A DNA stretch of 64,000 bases from JAFGXT01 sp963677165 (GCA_963677165.2 CAXXSX010000002.1:1984001-2048000); one strand, 5' to 3'. Shown: positions 53,634 through 62,147, counted from the stretch's first letter. Numbers and translations are program-made. Notes: generated by a model from the letters alone, not told the origin.

Positions 53634-54221
53634 TTATAAGTCGAATTTTCTACCACAGTTGTCGCAGAACTTTGCATCCGGTTGGTTTTTGTCGCCGCAG
53701 GCAGGGCATATTTTTTCGGATTTCAACGAAACCCCACACTGACAGCAGAACTTTGCGTCGGTTGCATTCGTTGCTCCGCATTTGGGGCATTTATGTTCGG
53801 AGGGGGCCTTGTCGGATAGACCTTCTTTGATCGATGAAGCGACTTCCCGGATGCCTTCCGAAGCGTTTTTTGCCACATAATTGAAGGAATCCGTGGCTAC
53901 CGGAGTCAGTTCCTGTGACGCGTACCTTGCGACCGATCCCATGTATCCGAATTTTAACATAGAGCCTCCAATTGCGCATAAAGGCAAGCCTATAAACGCA
54001 CACCAGAAATACCTCGGACCGGAAGGCTGGCTGAAGCTTGGAACTCCGCCTTGAAAAGAAATATTGGGTTTATGACGGAATGACGGCCCCGAACCCATTG
54101 CCGAGAAAAAGCTGAATAGACCAATCAAGGTGAAAATAATACCGATTCCCAGAATAATTCCCCCCAGCATTCTGAGAGTATTGCGTTTCTCTTCGTGATT
54201 GTTATCAATATTATGGCGCAT
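53634..54221 (-). CDS. Double zinc-ribbon membrane protein
   Basis: A 195-residue protein. Two membrane helices (about 16-40, LGGIILGIGIIFTLIGLFSF, and about 73-93) are followed by an amphipathic region and two C-terminal zinc ribbons (CPKCGATNATDAKFCCQCG and CPACGDKNQPDAKFCDNCG). AAGGAGGG immediately before the ATG at 54221 sets the start; the open frame above it is repeat-derived. Such proteins are common, with no assigned function. Confidence 0.75.
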   Translation of the reverse strand: MRHNIDNNHEEKRNTLRMLGGIILGIGIIFTLIGLFSFFSAMGSGPSFRHKPNISFQGGVPSFSQPSGPRYFWCAFIGLPLCAIGGSMLKFGYMGSVARYASQELTPVATDSFNYVAKNASEGIREVASSIKEGLSDKAPSEHKCPKCGATNATDAKFCCQCGVSLKSEKICPACGDKNQPDAKFCDNCGRKFDL

Positions 54222-54250
54222 AATTTCCCTCCTTATTTCGTTAAGAAAAA

Positions 54251-54390
54251 AGACTCGTGCAAAATGCATTTTCCCGGGTAGGGACGGTTCTCCGCAACCG
54301 TCAGTTATTTTGTGCCTGTGCACAAAATCCCGGGAGACGGCGCGCTACGGAGAGCACGCCCTACCCAAGTTCGCTCATTTCGCAAGACTC
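54251..54390 (+). repeat. MITE-like palindromic element, copy 2, with 14-bp flanking duplication
   Basis: A 140-bp copy of the element at 49011. It starts AGACTCGTGCAAAATG, ends CATTTCGCAAGACTC, and contains GGGTAGGG facing CCCTACCC. The 14-mer TTCGTTAAGAAAAA is repeated exactly on both sides (54237-54250 and 54391-54404), as expected for a target-site duplication. It lies about 30 bases upstream of the zinc-ribbon gene, so it may have displaced that gene's promoter. Confidence 0.75.
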
Positions 54391-54470
54391 TTCGTTAAGA
54401 AAAATGTAATACCATTAGCGAGAGAATGCAAAGTGTAAAATGATGATGGAATTCCACAAAGGGAGAGACA

Positions 54471-54507
54471 AAAAGAAACCGGATGACTTTTTGGGCCATC
54501 CGGTTTC
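54471..54507 (-). terminator. Terminator of the flagellar/phosphohexomutase operon
   Basis: An 11-bp perfect stem GAAACCGGATG/CATCCGGTTTC (54475-54485 with 54497-54507), followed on the minus strand by CTTTTTG. It lies about 240 bases after the last gene of the operon. A CACGACA/TGTCGTG hairpin (54520-54540) precedes it in the transcript. The stretch 54405-54744 has no gene. Confidence 0.65.
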
Positions 54508-54744
54508 AAGATATATTATCACGACACCAAAACTGTCGTGGATTGACAAATTTTAACTTCCGTTGTCCGGAAGGCACATAAAATATCCCATTGATGGATA
54601 TAGTCAAATCAAAAACTTAATTTTTTTTAAATTTCTTTGAAAATATTGACATTTCATATCATCTGATGTTGTTTTTGAGCAGGAAATGCTATTTTTGTAA
54701 AATCGAAAAACTGCAACGGGGCAGGGGAAATCGTTACTCTATGC

Positions 54745-56130
54745 TTATACGCTTTTTTGTAATTCGGCCAATTCGTCGGCAAAACGGGTAAGGATTTTTT
54801 GCGCTTGCTGCGGTGACGAGGCTTCCGCATAAAGCCGGACCACCGGTTCGGTATTGGACGGACGGATAAGGATCCAGGCCCCATCCGGGAAATTGATTCT
54901 GATACCATCAAGAGTTATCGGATTATACTGCTGATATCGTCGTTTCAGCTCACGGACCGCGTGGCGGGCCGTGTTTAAATCGCAGGGAACCTTTTTAGAC
55001 ATGGAATGATATATGGGCATGGAGTCAGCGATCTCATCAATGGTCTCACCGCTGAGCGCGAGCATTTCCAGCATCAATGCCATGGCGGTAAAACTGTCAC
55101 GGCACGGATAAACCGCGGGATAGATCACGCCGCCGCTGCTGCCTTCTCCTCCAATGACCGCGCTGCATTGTTTCATTTTTTCCGCTACGTTTATTTCTCC
55201 GACTTTGGAATAATATGTTTCACAGTTATAAGAGGCGGCAATATCTTCCACGGCACGGGTGGTCTGGATATTTACCGCGACATTTCCGCTGGTTCCGGAA
55301 AGCAGATGGTCGACCGCTACTGCCAGGACATACTGTTCGGAAAGCGGAACGCCATCGGTTCTGACTACTCCGATTCGGTCCGCGTCGGGGTCCTGGGCGA
55401 AGCCGATGTGGCACTTGTGCCTGACGACCGCTTCCGACAGCTCTTTCAAATTTTCGGGAGTCGGTTCCGGTCCGCGTCGAAACAATCCGTCGGGTTTATC
55501 ATTTACCGTAAACACTTCGCAGCCGAGAGATTCCAGAAACGTTTTTGAATAAAGTGCGCCCGCACCGTTGCAGCAATCTACCGCTACGCGGAATTTTGCC
55601 TGGCGTATCGCTTCGATATCGAACACGGAAAATATCCGCTTTTTATGAATTTCAAAAGGATTGTCAATGCGGCGGATATTGCGATAGTCATGTTCCGGTA
55701 CAAAATTATTGTCTGGCTGATTATAGATATCCTGCAGCTCTGCCGCCTCGTTATAATTTAGAAATGTTCCGGAAGAACCGATAAATTTTAATGCGTTCCA
55801 TTCAACCGGATTATGACTGGCGGTAATCACAATTCCACCGTTTGCCTGATACTTGTCCACCAGCATTTGAACCGTTGGAGTTGGTACAATTCCGGCCAGC
55901 ACCGGTTGACATCCAACAGCCAGCAAGGCGGCGATTACAGCATGTTCGACCATTTCTCCGGTCGGCCTGGTATCGCGTCCTACAATCACCTTGCCGCCGC
56001 CGACATATTGTCCGAATGCCATGGTGAATCCCGAAATCAAAGCCGGAGTCAGCGACTCGCCGACAATTCCGCGAACCCCGCTGACACTTACTTTCAGGTC
56101 ACGGGTGACATTATGACGTTTCGCACTCAT
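54745..56130 (-). CDS. glmM: Phosphoglucosamine mutase / phosphohexomutase, catalytically complete
   Basis: A 461-residue alpha-D-phosphohexomutase. All four motifs are intact: phospho-Ser loop VITASHNPVEWNALKF, metal loop QDPDADRIGVV, sugar-specificity loop GGEGSSGG and phosphate-binding RPSNTEPVVRLYAE. The ASHNPVEWNALKF wording fits the archaeal-type GlmM subgroup also found in Bacteroidetes, which makes glucosamine-1-phosphate for cell-wall precursors; phosphomannomutase activity cannot be excluded. It overlaps the degenerate paralogue upstream by four bases and is the last gene of the flagellar operon. Confidence 0.8.
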   Translation of the reverse strand: MSAKRHNVTRDLKVSVSGVRGIVGESLTPALISGFTMAFGQYVGGGKVIVGRDTRPTGEMVEHAVIAALLAVGCQPVLAGIVPTPTVQMLVDKYQANGGIVITASHNPVEWNALKFIGSSGTFLNYNEAAELQDIYNQPDNNFVPEHDYRNIRRIDNPFEIHKKRIFSVFDIEAIRQAKFRVAVDCCNGAGALYSKTFLESLGCEVFTVNDKPDGLFRRGPEPTPENLKELSEAVVRHKCHIGFAQDPDADRIGVVRTDGVPLSEQYVLAVAVDHLLSGTSGNVAVNIQTTRAVEDIAASYNCETYYSKVGEINVAEKMKQCSAVIGGEGSSGGVIYPAVYPCRDSFTAMALMLEMLALSGETIDEIADSMPIYHSMSKKVPCDLNTARHAVRELKRRYQQYNPITLDGIRINFPDGAWILIRPSNTEPVVRLYAEASSPQQAQKILTRFADELAELQKSV

Positions 56131-57488
56131 GATGACACCATCCTTTCCAGTACACCGCGGACCTGAACTGCGCGATCCTCAGCTTCCTCTCTGGTCTTCC
56201 ATTCCACGATCATCCTGATAATCGGTTCGGTAGCGGAACTGCGCAGGTGAACCCAGCCGTCGTTCCAATCGAAGCGGAGTCCGTCATCTTCCGATACGCT
56301 GGCTTGTGGATATAAGTTTCTGAGTTCTCTGATTCTGGAGTAAGCATTGGCTGCCATGCATGAAATTTTTCTTTTACTGATCCAGTAACGGGGAAGCTTA
56401 TCGACAAGTTCGGATGCTGTACAGCGGTTCACCGCCATGGCTTCAAGAATCAGGGCCATGCCGATAAAACTGTCATAACCGTTAACGGCGCCGCGAAGGA
56501 CCACACTGCCGCTGCCGTCTCCGCCAAGAATTGCGTCCTGCTCGAACATGGTTTCAAGGATAAATGCCTGTCCGACTTTGGTTTTTACTACTTCCGAACC
56601 GCGGCTGCGTACGATATCGTCCAGTGTTCGGGTAGAACAGGTATTGGTGACCACAACCTGTCCGGGGCCTGCTTTGTCCAGTACATGGTCGGCCACCAGA
56701 GGAAAAGAGAGTTCTTCAGAGAGCGTTTCACCAGTATCGGTGACAACGGCAATTCTGCTCATATCGCTGTTGAAGACAAAACCGATATCGGCCTTCAGCG
56801 GAGCGATAATTGATTTTACCTGAAAGCTACTGCGGGGGCGTGGTTCCGGGTCGTGCGGGAGGATGCCGGAAAGCTCATTGTTGATTCCGATCATCTTGAT
56901 CCCGAAGCGTTCTGCAAAGCGTTCTGCGAGTATACTGCCGGAGCCGTTGCAGAAATCGGAAACAACGGTGTAACCGGCTGATGCGATCACCTCAGGATCG
57001 ACAATGGTACAAATCCGGTCAAGGTATCGATCGACCATTTGCGGCGGTACCTTGCGGATACTGCCCAGATGTTTCCACGAAGCCCGGGAAAACATTCCGG
57101 CATGATAAATATCAAGAAGTTCCTGAACCTGAACACTGTTTAGATAAGTTCCGTCAGCTGCCAGAGGGACCAGAGCGTTCCAGTTGGCGGGATGGTGTCC
57201 GGCTCCGATCATGATACCGCCGTCGGCGTTGAGTTCCGGGACCAGGAACTGTAGAATGGGAGCGGGGCATATTCCTGCGTCAAAAACTTTACAGCCGCAG
57301 CTGAGAAGGGCGGAAACAACCGCGTTGAACAGCATAAAAGAGGAGATACGGGTATCGCGCCCAACAACGACAACTCCGCCATCGGTAAATGTACCGAAAG
57401 CGGAGGTAAAATCTATGGCGTATCCGGGAGTCAGCCCGGAGCCGATTTCGCCGCGAAGTCCGGCGGTTCCCATACGGAGGAAACGCAT
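56127..57488 (-). CDS. Phosphohexomutase paralogue with degenerate active site
   Basis: A 453-residue protein with the full four-domain phosphohexomutase fold but altered key motifs. The phospho-Ser loop is GAGHHPANWNAL (Ser replaced by Gly), the metal loop is NSDMSRIAVV (two of three Asp lost), the specificity loop is GGDGSGS and the phosphate loop is RSSATEP. The frame is intact and the fold residues are well kept, so it is not a decaying gene. It probably does not catalyse phosphoryl transfer. It starts three bases after fliN and overlaps the active paralogue by four bases, suggesting a partner or regulatory subunit. Confidence 0.85.
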   Translation of the reverse strand: MRFLRMGTAGLRGEIGSGLTPGYAIDFTSAFGTFTDGGVVVVGRDTRISSFMLFNAVVSALLSCGCKVFDAGICPAPILQFLVPELNADGGIMIGAGHHPANWNALVPLAADGTYLNSVQVQELLDIYHAGMFSRASWKHLGSIRKVPPQMVDRYLDRICTIVDPEVIASAGYTVVSDFCNGSGSILAERFAERFGIKMIGINNELSGILPHDPEPRPRSSFQVKSIIAPLKADIGFVFNSDMSRIAVVTDTGETLSEELSFPLVADHVLDKAGPGQVVVTNTCSTRTLDDIVRSRGSEVVKTKVGQAFILETMFEQDAILGGDGSGSVVLRGAVNGYDSFIGMALILEAMAVNRCTASELVDKLPRYWISKRKISCMAANAYSRIRELRNLYPQASVSEDDGLRFDWNDGWVHLRSSATEPIIRMIVEWKTREEAEDRAVQVRGVLERMVSS

Positions 57489-57491
57489 CGT

Positions 57492-57860
57492 TTATTCAGT
57501 CTCTTCTTTTCCCGAAAGTTTCTTAATTCTTTCTTCGGTGCAAACTACTTCGGTAATGCGCAATCCGAAATTTTCGTTAACAACAACAACGTCGCCTTTT
57601 CCGACCAGTACTCCGTTAACCAGCAAATCAACCGGTTCACCGGCAACTCTTTCAAGTTCAACTACTGAGCCTTTACTGAGACCAAGCAGATCTTTGATCT
57701 TGATAACGGATTTTCCCAGTTCGGCACTGACGTTGACCGGAACATCAAAAATCATTTCGAGATTTTTATGAACGTCTTCATCGGTACCGACAACTTCGTT
57801 GTTATTAAAACTTCCGAATTCCGCATCGGCGATATTGGGGTCTTTATTTTTTTCAGCCAT
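57492..57860 (-). CDS. fliN: Flagellar motor switch protein FliN
   Basis: A 122-residue FliN, a component of the cytoplasmic C-ring. The SpoA domain is clear: VPVNVSAELGKSVIKIKDLL, GSVVELERVAGEPVDLLVNG and GKGDVVVVNENFGLRITEV. A short N-terminal acidic stretch precedes it. It follows fliM in the usual order and is followed, with a three-base gap, by the degenerate phosphohexomutase rather than fliO/fliP. Confidence 0.94.
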   Translation of the reverse strand: MAEKNKDPNIADAEFGSFNNNEVVGTDEDVHKNLEMIFDVPVNVSAELGKSVIKIKDLLGLSKGSVVELERVAGEPVDLLVNGVLVGKGDVVVVNENFGLRITEVVCTEERIKKLSGKEETE

Positions 57861-57898
57861 TCGATATCCTCTTACACTGATTACGTTTTACTATAATT

Positions 57899-58927
57899 TC
57901 AGGCATTATGCCAGTCAAGGTCAATTTTAGGTGCATTATCGTTTTTCTTGTGCCGGTCAAATATTTTTATATTCAGGTTCTGTTTGATCCTGCCGGGTTT
58001 TCCGAGAAACATATTCATGCCGGCGACTTTTAGCGGCAGAACATCAACGATAGAAGAATTGAGGACAAGAACATCCCCAGCCTTGAGCCGCATCAAATCA
58101 CTTCCTCGAATTGTCGCGTCACCCAGCGTTACCGAGACCGGCAGCTCTACCTGCATTAACGATGTCAGCAGGTTCTGCTTGGTTTCACGGTCAGCCTTCT
58201 TTCCATAATAGGAGTCCAACTGATTGGCGGCATTTGCCAGGTATTCATTCACTGCCTGAATTGATGGCAGCGGATAACAGATATTGATAATTCCGTTAAC
58301 GAAACCGATTTTAACGTCAAATGTCAGAACTACCACCGGAGCGTCAGCCGGAGCAGCCTGGATGTATTCCGGATCGGATTCCGAACTGACCTGGGCCAGG
58401 GTAACGTCTTTCATTACGGTACGCCATGATGCCTGTAATTTGTCGATGATACGTTCAATAAACGGAGTGATGATCGCGATTTCGATGTCAGTCGGGACGC
58501 GTAATTCGCTTTCGATATCTCCCTTACCGCCGAGAAGCATATCCAGAATACCGAAAATCAAAGAGAGATTAACATCGAAAACCGAAACACCGGGAAGCGG
58601 GTCAGCGGTAAAGACTACACTGTGAGTTACGCCTGGTAGAGATTTAATAAATTCTCCGTACTGCTGCTGTTCCGTAGATACCAGGGAGAATTCTACTCCG
58701 GTACGCATAAACAGCGACAGGCTGGATATCATTTCACGAGCGAATCCTTCGTGAATATCCTGAAAGCTGCGCAGCTGATCTTTGGTAATAAGGTTCGGTC
58801 TGTGAAAATCGTAATCAGCGATATTTGATTCATCCTCTTCCTGAGGCTTATTATCCAGATCGATATTACCATCTTCCATTGCTCCCAGCAGGGAGTTGAT
58901 TTCATCCTGATTAAGTACGTTTGCCAT
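57899..58927 (-). CDS. fliM: Flagellar motor switch protein FliM
   Basis: A 342-residue FliM. The N-terminal LNQDEINSLLGAMEDG is the conserved segment that binds CheY-P in other bacteria. The CheC-like middle domain (LSLFMRTGVEFSLVSTEQQQ, NLSLIFGILDMLLGG) and the C-terminal SpoA domain (LPVSVTLGDATIRGSDLMRL) follow. It sits in the C-ring, linking FliG to FliN. The N-terminal motif implies chemotactic switching. Start and stop fit the compact operon. Confidence 0.95.
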   Translation of the reverse strand: MANVLNQDEINSLLGAMEDGNIDLDNKPQEEDESNIADYDFHRPNLITKDQLRSFQDIHEGFAREMISSLSLFMRTGVEFSLVSTEQQQYGEFIKSLPGVTHSVVFTADPLPGVSVFDVNLSLIFGILDMLLGGKGDIESELRVPTDIEIAIITPFIERIIDKLQASWRTVMKDVTLAQVSSESDPEYIQAAPADAPVVVLTFDVKIGFVNGIINICYPLPSIQAVNEYLANAANQLDSYYGKKADRETKQNLLTSLMQVELPVSVTLGDATIRGSDLMRLKAGDVLVLNSSIVDVLPLKVAGMNMFLGKPGRIKQNLNIKIFDRHKKNDNAPKIDLDWHNA

Positions 58928-58949
58928 AATTGCTTCCCGTCAACAGAGG

Positions 58950-59459
58950 TTATTGTACCAGAAAACTGGGGAAGTAGACATCGGTAACGACACCTTTGAC
59001 CTTGCGGTCACTGAGCATCCCGTTCAGTTTGGTCTGGATTTCTTTACGTAACGATGAGCGTGAACTTTTTGACAACAGATTGTCAAGATCACGTTCGACA
59101 AGTATGTCGAGAACTTCCGCTCTGATTTTTTTCAGCATTCCTTTACTGTTTTCCGGCGTTTTGTCCTCAAAATATGGGGCCAGGCTGCTATCACTGATTT
59201 CAAGGGTGACTTCCACTTGGGCAAACCGGGTTCCCTGGGTTCCGGCCACGTTGAATTTAAAAGGTTCCAGAACTACTTCGGAGTATTTTTTATTTTGTAT
59301 TTCCGCGTTTGTGGTGTCTGCCGGCATAAATGCTTTCAACGCGAGTATTGTTACGATAGGAGTAAAAACCAGAACCAGGATTGCTAAAACAATCAACATG
59401 ACAATTACAGGTTTTGACTTATCTCCGGATTCAATAGTTTTTTCACGATTATCAGCCAT
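58950..59459 (-). CDS. fliL: Flagellar basal-body-associated protein FliL
   Basis: A 169-residue FliL with one N-terminal membrane helix (about 18-42, PVIVMLIVLAILVLVFTPIV) and a periplasmic stomatin-like domain (EVVLEPFKFNVAGTQGTRF, then VLDILVERDLDNLLS, KGVVTDVYFPSFLVQ). FliL supports stator engagement. It lies two bases after the second motB-like gene, between the stator and switch genes as in spirochaetes and Firmicutes. Confidence 0.9.
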   Translation of the reverse strand: MADNREKTIESGDKSKPVIVMLIVLAILVLVFTPIVTILALKAFMPADTTNAEIQNKKYSEVVLEPFKFNVAGTQGTRFAQVEVTLEISDSSLAPYFEDKTPENSKGMLKKIRAEVLDILVERDLDNLLSKSSRSSLRKEIQTKLNGMLSDRKVKGVVTDVYFPSFLVQ

Positions 59460-59461
59460 AA

Positions 59462-60148
59462 TTATTTTCTCCTGCTGTTTTTCTCAAAAATATAAAAAAA
59501 TGTTTCCTGATCGGACATTTTATTTTGCTTATCCTTACTATAATACCTTCGACTGGAATTTCCCAGTGCTTCAAGACGAGAGTAAGGTATATTCGCGGTT
59601 TCGTGAATATATCTCATGATATTTGCCGCACGTTGAAGCGCCAGATAATCATCCTTTTCCTCGTCCTTGTATTCATTAGAGTAACATTTCACCGATAACT
59701 TGTAATCATACAGGATGAAACCGACTTTGAATTTGTCAAGCTGATTCTTGGTTTCATCAGTAAGATATGTCTTGTATTTAGGAAATTCAATCGGTACATC
59801 TACTTGTAGAAATCTTCCTTTCCTGTAATCGTTAACATCAGAACTGGTGTTACCGGTTCCGCCTTCTCCTTGAACCAGATTTTCATGAGTTCCCTGCTGA
59901 CTCTTGTCACCGGTTCCACTCGGGTTCGGCACATCTCCGCCCCCCGCGCCTGGTGAGATAAAATTAAACAATCCCATACCCCCGGTCAAACCAAAAGCAT
60001 TTTTAACCTTTCCTATTCCTTTCTGAAAACCGGCTTCCTGAGTAGATGACATTGACTGCAGCAGAATAAAGAAAGCCAGAATGATAATCATTAATGAGGT
60101 GAATTGCCCCATATACAATGGCTGTCCTACTAGTACTTTCTTTTTCAT
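59462..60148 (-). CDS. Second MotB-like protein lacking the proton-carrier Asp
   Basis: A 228-residue MotB-type protein: one N-terminal helix (GQFTSLMIIILAFFILLQSM), a Gly-rich linker (about 65-105) and a C-terminal OmpA-like peptidoglycan-binding domain (YLALQRAANIMRYIHETANI). Aligning the FF pair of the helix with the neighbouring MotB places a Ser where the proton-carrying Asp belongs, and no other acidic residue lies in the helix. It cannot conduct protons in the usual way. It follows motB by two bases, so it may form mixed stators or an accessory ring. Confidence 0.82.
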   Translation of the reverse strand: MKKKVLVGQPLYMGQFTSLMIIILAFFILLQSMSSTQEAGFQKGIGKVKNAFGLTGGMGLFNFISPGAGGGDVPNPSGTGDKSQQGTHENLVQGEGGTGNTSSDVNDYRKGRFLQVDVPIEFPKYKTYLTDETKNQLDKFKVGFILYDYKLSVKCYSNEYKDEEKDDYLALQRAANIMRYIHETANIPYSRLEALGNSSRRYYSKDKQNKMSDQETFFYIFEKNSRRK

Positions 60149-60150
60149 TG

Positions 60151-60942
60151 TTACAGATCCTGTTGGAAACTTATCAGTTCATTGATTGAAATTCGGTTTA
60201 TATCCAGTTTTTCCGCCAGCAACATTCGTAAATAAGGGCGCTGATGTTTATCGGCGACTTCATATCCGTATGTTATACGCATCTGGTGGATTCTGTACCG
60301 TTGGGAAAGAGCCTGGCCCACCGCAAAAGCACGTTTACGGGGAAGCGACCATTCCTGCGTGTCATTGCCATGGATCGAATCCTCATGGAAAACCGCGACA
60401 AGACGTATTTCATTGCTCATAGATCCTGCCAGGTTGGCAAATGACTGCAGAAGCAGAAAACTTTCAGGAGTCAATTCACTACTGTTGGGATCAAACAGTT
60501 TGTCAAATGGAATATTGACGCTGATGCCAAGGTCCATTTGCTTTGCCATGATATGTTTATGAAAACCAAGTTCCAGAATTCTTTCTTTGAAATCATTGAA
60601 ACGGTTAGCAACTTTAATTGAACTCAGGTTTACAACAGCAAGTTTGTCGTCACTCACTCTAGAATCAGTTTGTCCGCCTTCGTCAAACGAATCCACGTTG
60701 GAATTGCTATCCTGTTTTGATTTACTAACGCCTTCGCGTGGAGCGGCGGAATTCCCCAGACTCATGACGCTTAAGGCTCCTTTCATGCCTTCCAGCGCAT
60801 CCTGGAGTTGATCCTTATTCGGTGTGGAAAACGACAGAAGCATCACAAAGAATGTAACCAGCAGCGACATGCAGTCGCCTAAGGTCAGCATCCAGTTGGG
60901 ACATCCGTCCACATATATGATATCTTCATCTTTATTAGCCAT
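60151..60942 (-). CDS. motB: Flagellar stator protein MotB
   Basis: A 263-residue MotB. The membrane helix PNWMLTLGDCMSLLVTFFVM contains the essential Asp (GD) followed by the usual TFFVMLLSFS. The periplasmic OmpA-like domain (INIPFDKLFDP-type region, LTPESFLLLQSFANL, SLPRKRAFAVGQALSQRY) anchors the stator to peptidoglycan. It pairs with MotA encoded just upstream. About 90 bases separate the two genes. Confidence 0.88.
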   Translation of the reverse strand: MANKDEDIIYVDGCPNWMLTLGDCMSLLVTFFVMLLSFSTPNKDQLQDALEGMKGALSVMSLGNSAAPREGVSKSKQDSNSNVDSFDEGGQTDSRVSDDKLAVVNLSSIKVANRFNDFKERILELGFHKHIMAKQMDLGISVNIPFDKLFDPNSSELTPESFLLLQSFANLAGSMSNEIRLVAVFHEDSIHGNDTQEWSLPRKRAFAVGQALSQRYRIHQMRITYGYEVADKHQRPYLRMLLAEKLDINRISINELISFQQDL

Positions 60943-61031
60943 TGTACACTCTTTGAATTATATCCTGAGCTCCGCTGTAGACCAACTGGAGGCTGGATAA
61001 TATTATCATTCGAATTCGGTTTTATACACGA

Positions 61032-61802
61032 TTACTTTTCTGCAAGATTGGCAGCTCTTTCCGCCGGTGTCAGATAAACTTCAAGTTTTTCTCCAACCAT
61101 TCTTGGACTGTCCCCGGACTGTACTGAAAGAATTCCGGCCAGCAACATCTTTTTCAGATGCACTTCTTCCTGGGTACGCTGTTCAAGTTTACCCTGGAGC
61201 GGAATGCAGAACAAGTTTGCAAGAAACGCGCCGTAGAACGTAGTGATCAACGCAGTAGCCATCCCACCGCCGAGTTTCGACGGGTCGGACAGGTTTTGAA
61301 GCATATTCACAAGACCGATCAGTGTACCAATCATACCGAATGCCGGGGCAAAGTTCCCCAGACTCTTCCAGATATCGTGTCCGATCGCGTGACGCATTTC
61401 CATATTTTCGATTTCCATTTCCATAATCTGCCGGACCGCATCTGCAGGACTGCCGTCAACAATCATCTGCAATCCGCGTTTCAGGAAATCATCATTGATG
61501 CCTTCAAGACGCTCTTCAAGAGCAAGAATGCCGTCTCGTCTGGCAATCGTGGCCAAATCGATGAGTGTAGTGTACCAGGGTACAATTTCAAGACTGCCTG
61601 AACTCAGGGTCTTCTTTGTTACCGCCAGTACCGCTTTGACTTTAGGGAGGGGAAATGAAATCAACAGAGCCGCAATCGATCCTCCGAACGTGATCATTGC
61701 TGATCCCGGATCGATAAACGAGCCTGGAGCTCCTCCCATTACTATTGGGCCGCTGACAAGACAGACACCCAATAATATGCCTAATAGAGTACCAATATCC
61801 AT
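61032..61802 (-). CDS. motA: Flagellar stator protein MotA
   Basis: A 256-residue MotA with four membrane helices: two near the N-terminus (LLGILLGVCLVSGPIVMGG, SAMITFGGSIAALLISFPL) and two after the cytoplasmic loop (GNFAPAFGMIGTLIGLVNML, ALITTFYGAFLANLFCIPL). The cytoplasmic loop contains charged residues (RRDGILALEERLEG) that contact FliG in other bacteria. The Pro residues of the last two helices are conserved. Confidence 0.94.
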   Translation of the reverse strand: MDIGTLLGILLGVCLVSGPIVMGGAPGSFIDPGSAMITFGGSIAALLISFPLPKVKAVLAVTKKTLSSGSLEIVPWYTTLIDLATIARRDGILALEERLEGINDDFLKRGLQMIVDGSPADAVRQIMEMEIENMEMRHAIGHDIWKSLGNFAPAFGMIGTLIGLVNMLQNLSDPSKLGGGMATALITTFYGAFLANLFCIPLQGKLEQRTQEEVHLKKMLLAGILSVQSGDSPRMVGEKLEVYLTPAERAANLAEK

Positions 61803-61850
61803 AACTTACCTGTGTTATTGTATTGTTTTGAAATTCCGGAACAAACCGGA

Positions 61851-62123
61851 TCAATTATCTGTGGATTCCTCTTCTTCCGACTCTTCGGATTCTTCCGGAG
61901 CCGGATCCACTTTGTGTTCGACCGTCAATACATCGCTGTGATATTTACTGCACAACTGCTTGAATTCGATAATTTTCTCGATGATATCCTCCGGTTTGTC
62001 ACTAACGATAAAATTATGACCGTTAGTGAGAACCAGAAGCGTATCGGGAATGATCTCGATTTTTTCAATCAATTCACAGTTAATGTATTTGACGTTTCCG
62101 CCGACATCTGTGACTTTAATCAA
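61851..62123 (-). CDS. flbD: FlbD family flagellar protein (first copy)
   Basis: A 90-residue FlbD/SwrD-type protein: MIKVTDVGGNVKYINCELIE followed by IIPDTLLVLTNGHNFIVSD. The core is about 65 residues, and this copy adds a Glu-rich acidic tail (EESEESEEEEST). In Bacillus, SwrD raises flagellar motor power. It lies between flgE and motA as in spirochaetes. Confidence 0.85.
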   Translation of the reverse strand: MIKVTDVGGNVKYINCELIEKIEIIPDTLLVLTNGHNFIVSDKPEDIIEKIIEFKQLCSKYHSDVLTVEHKVDPAPEESEESEEEESTDN

Positions 62124-62147
62124 AACACTATCCTCCGTTTAAAACGA

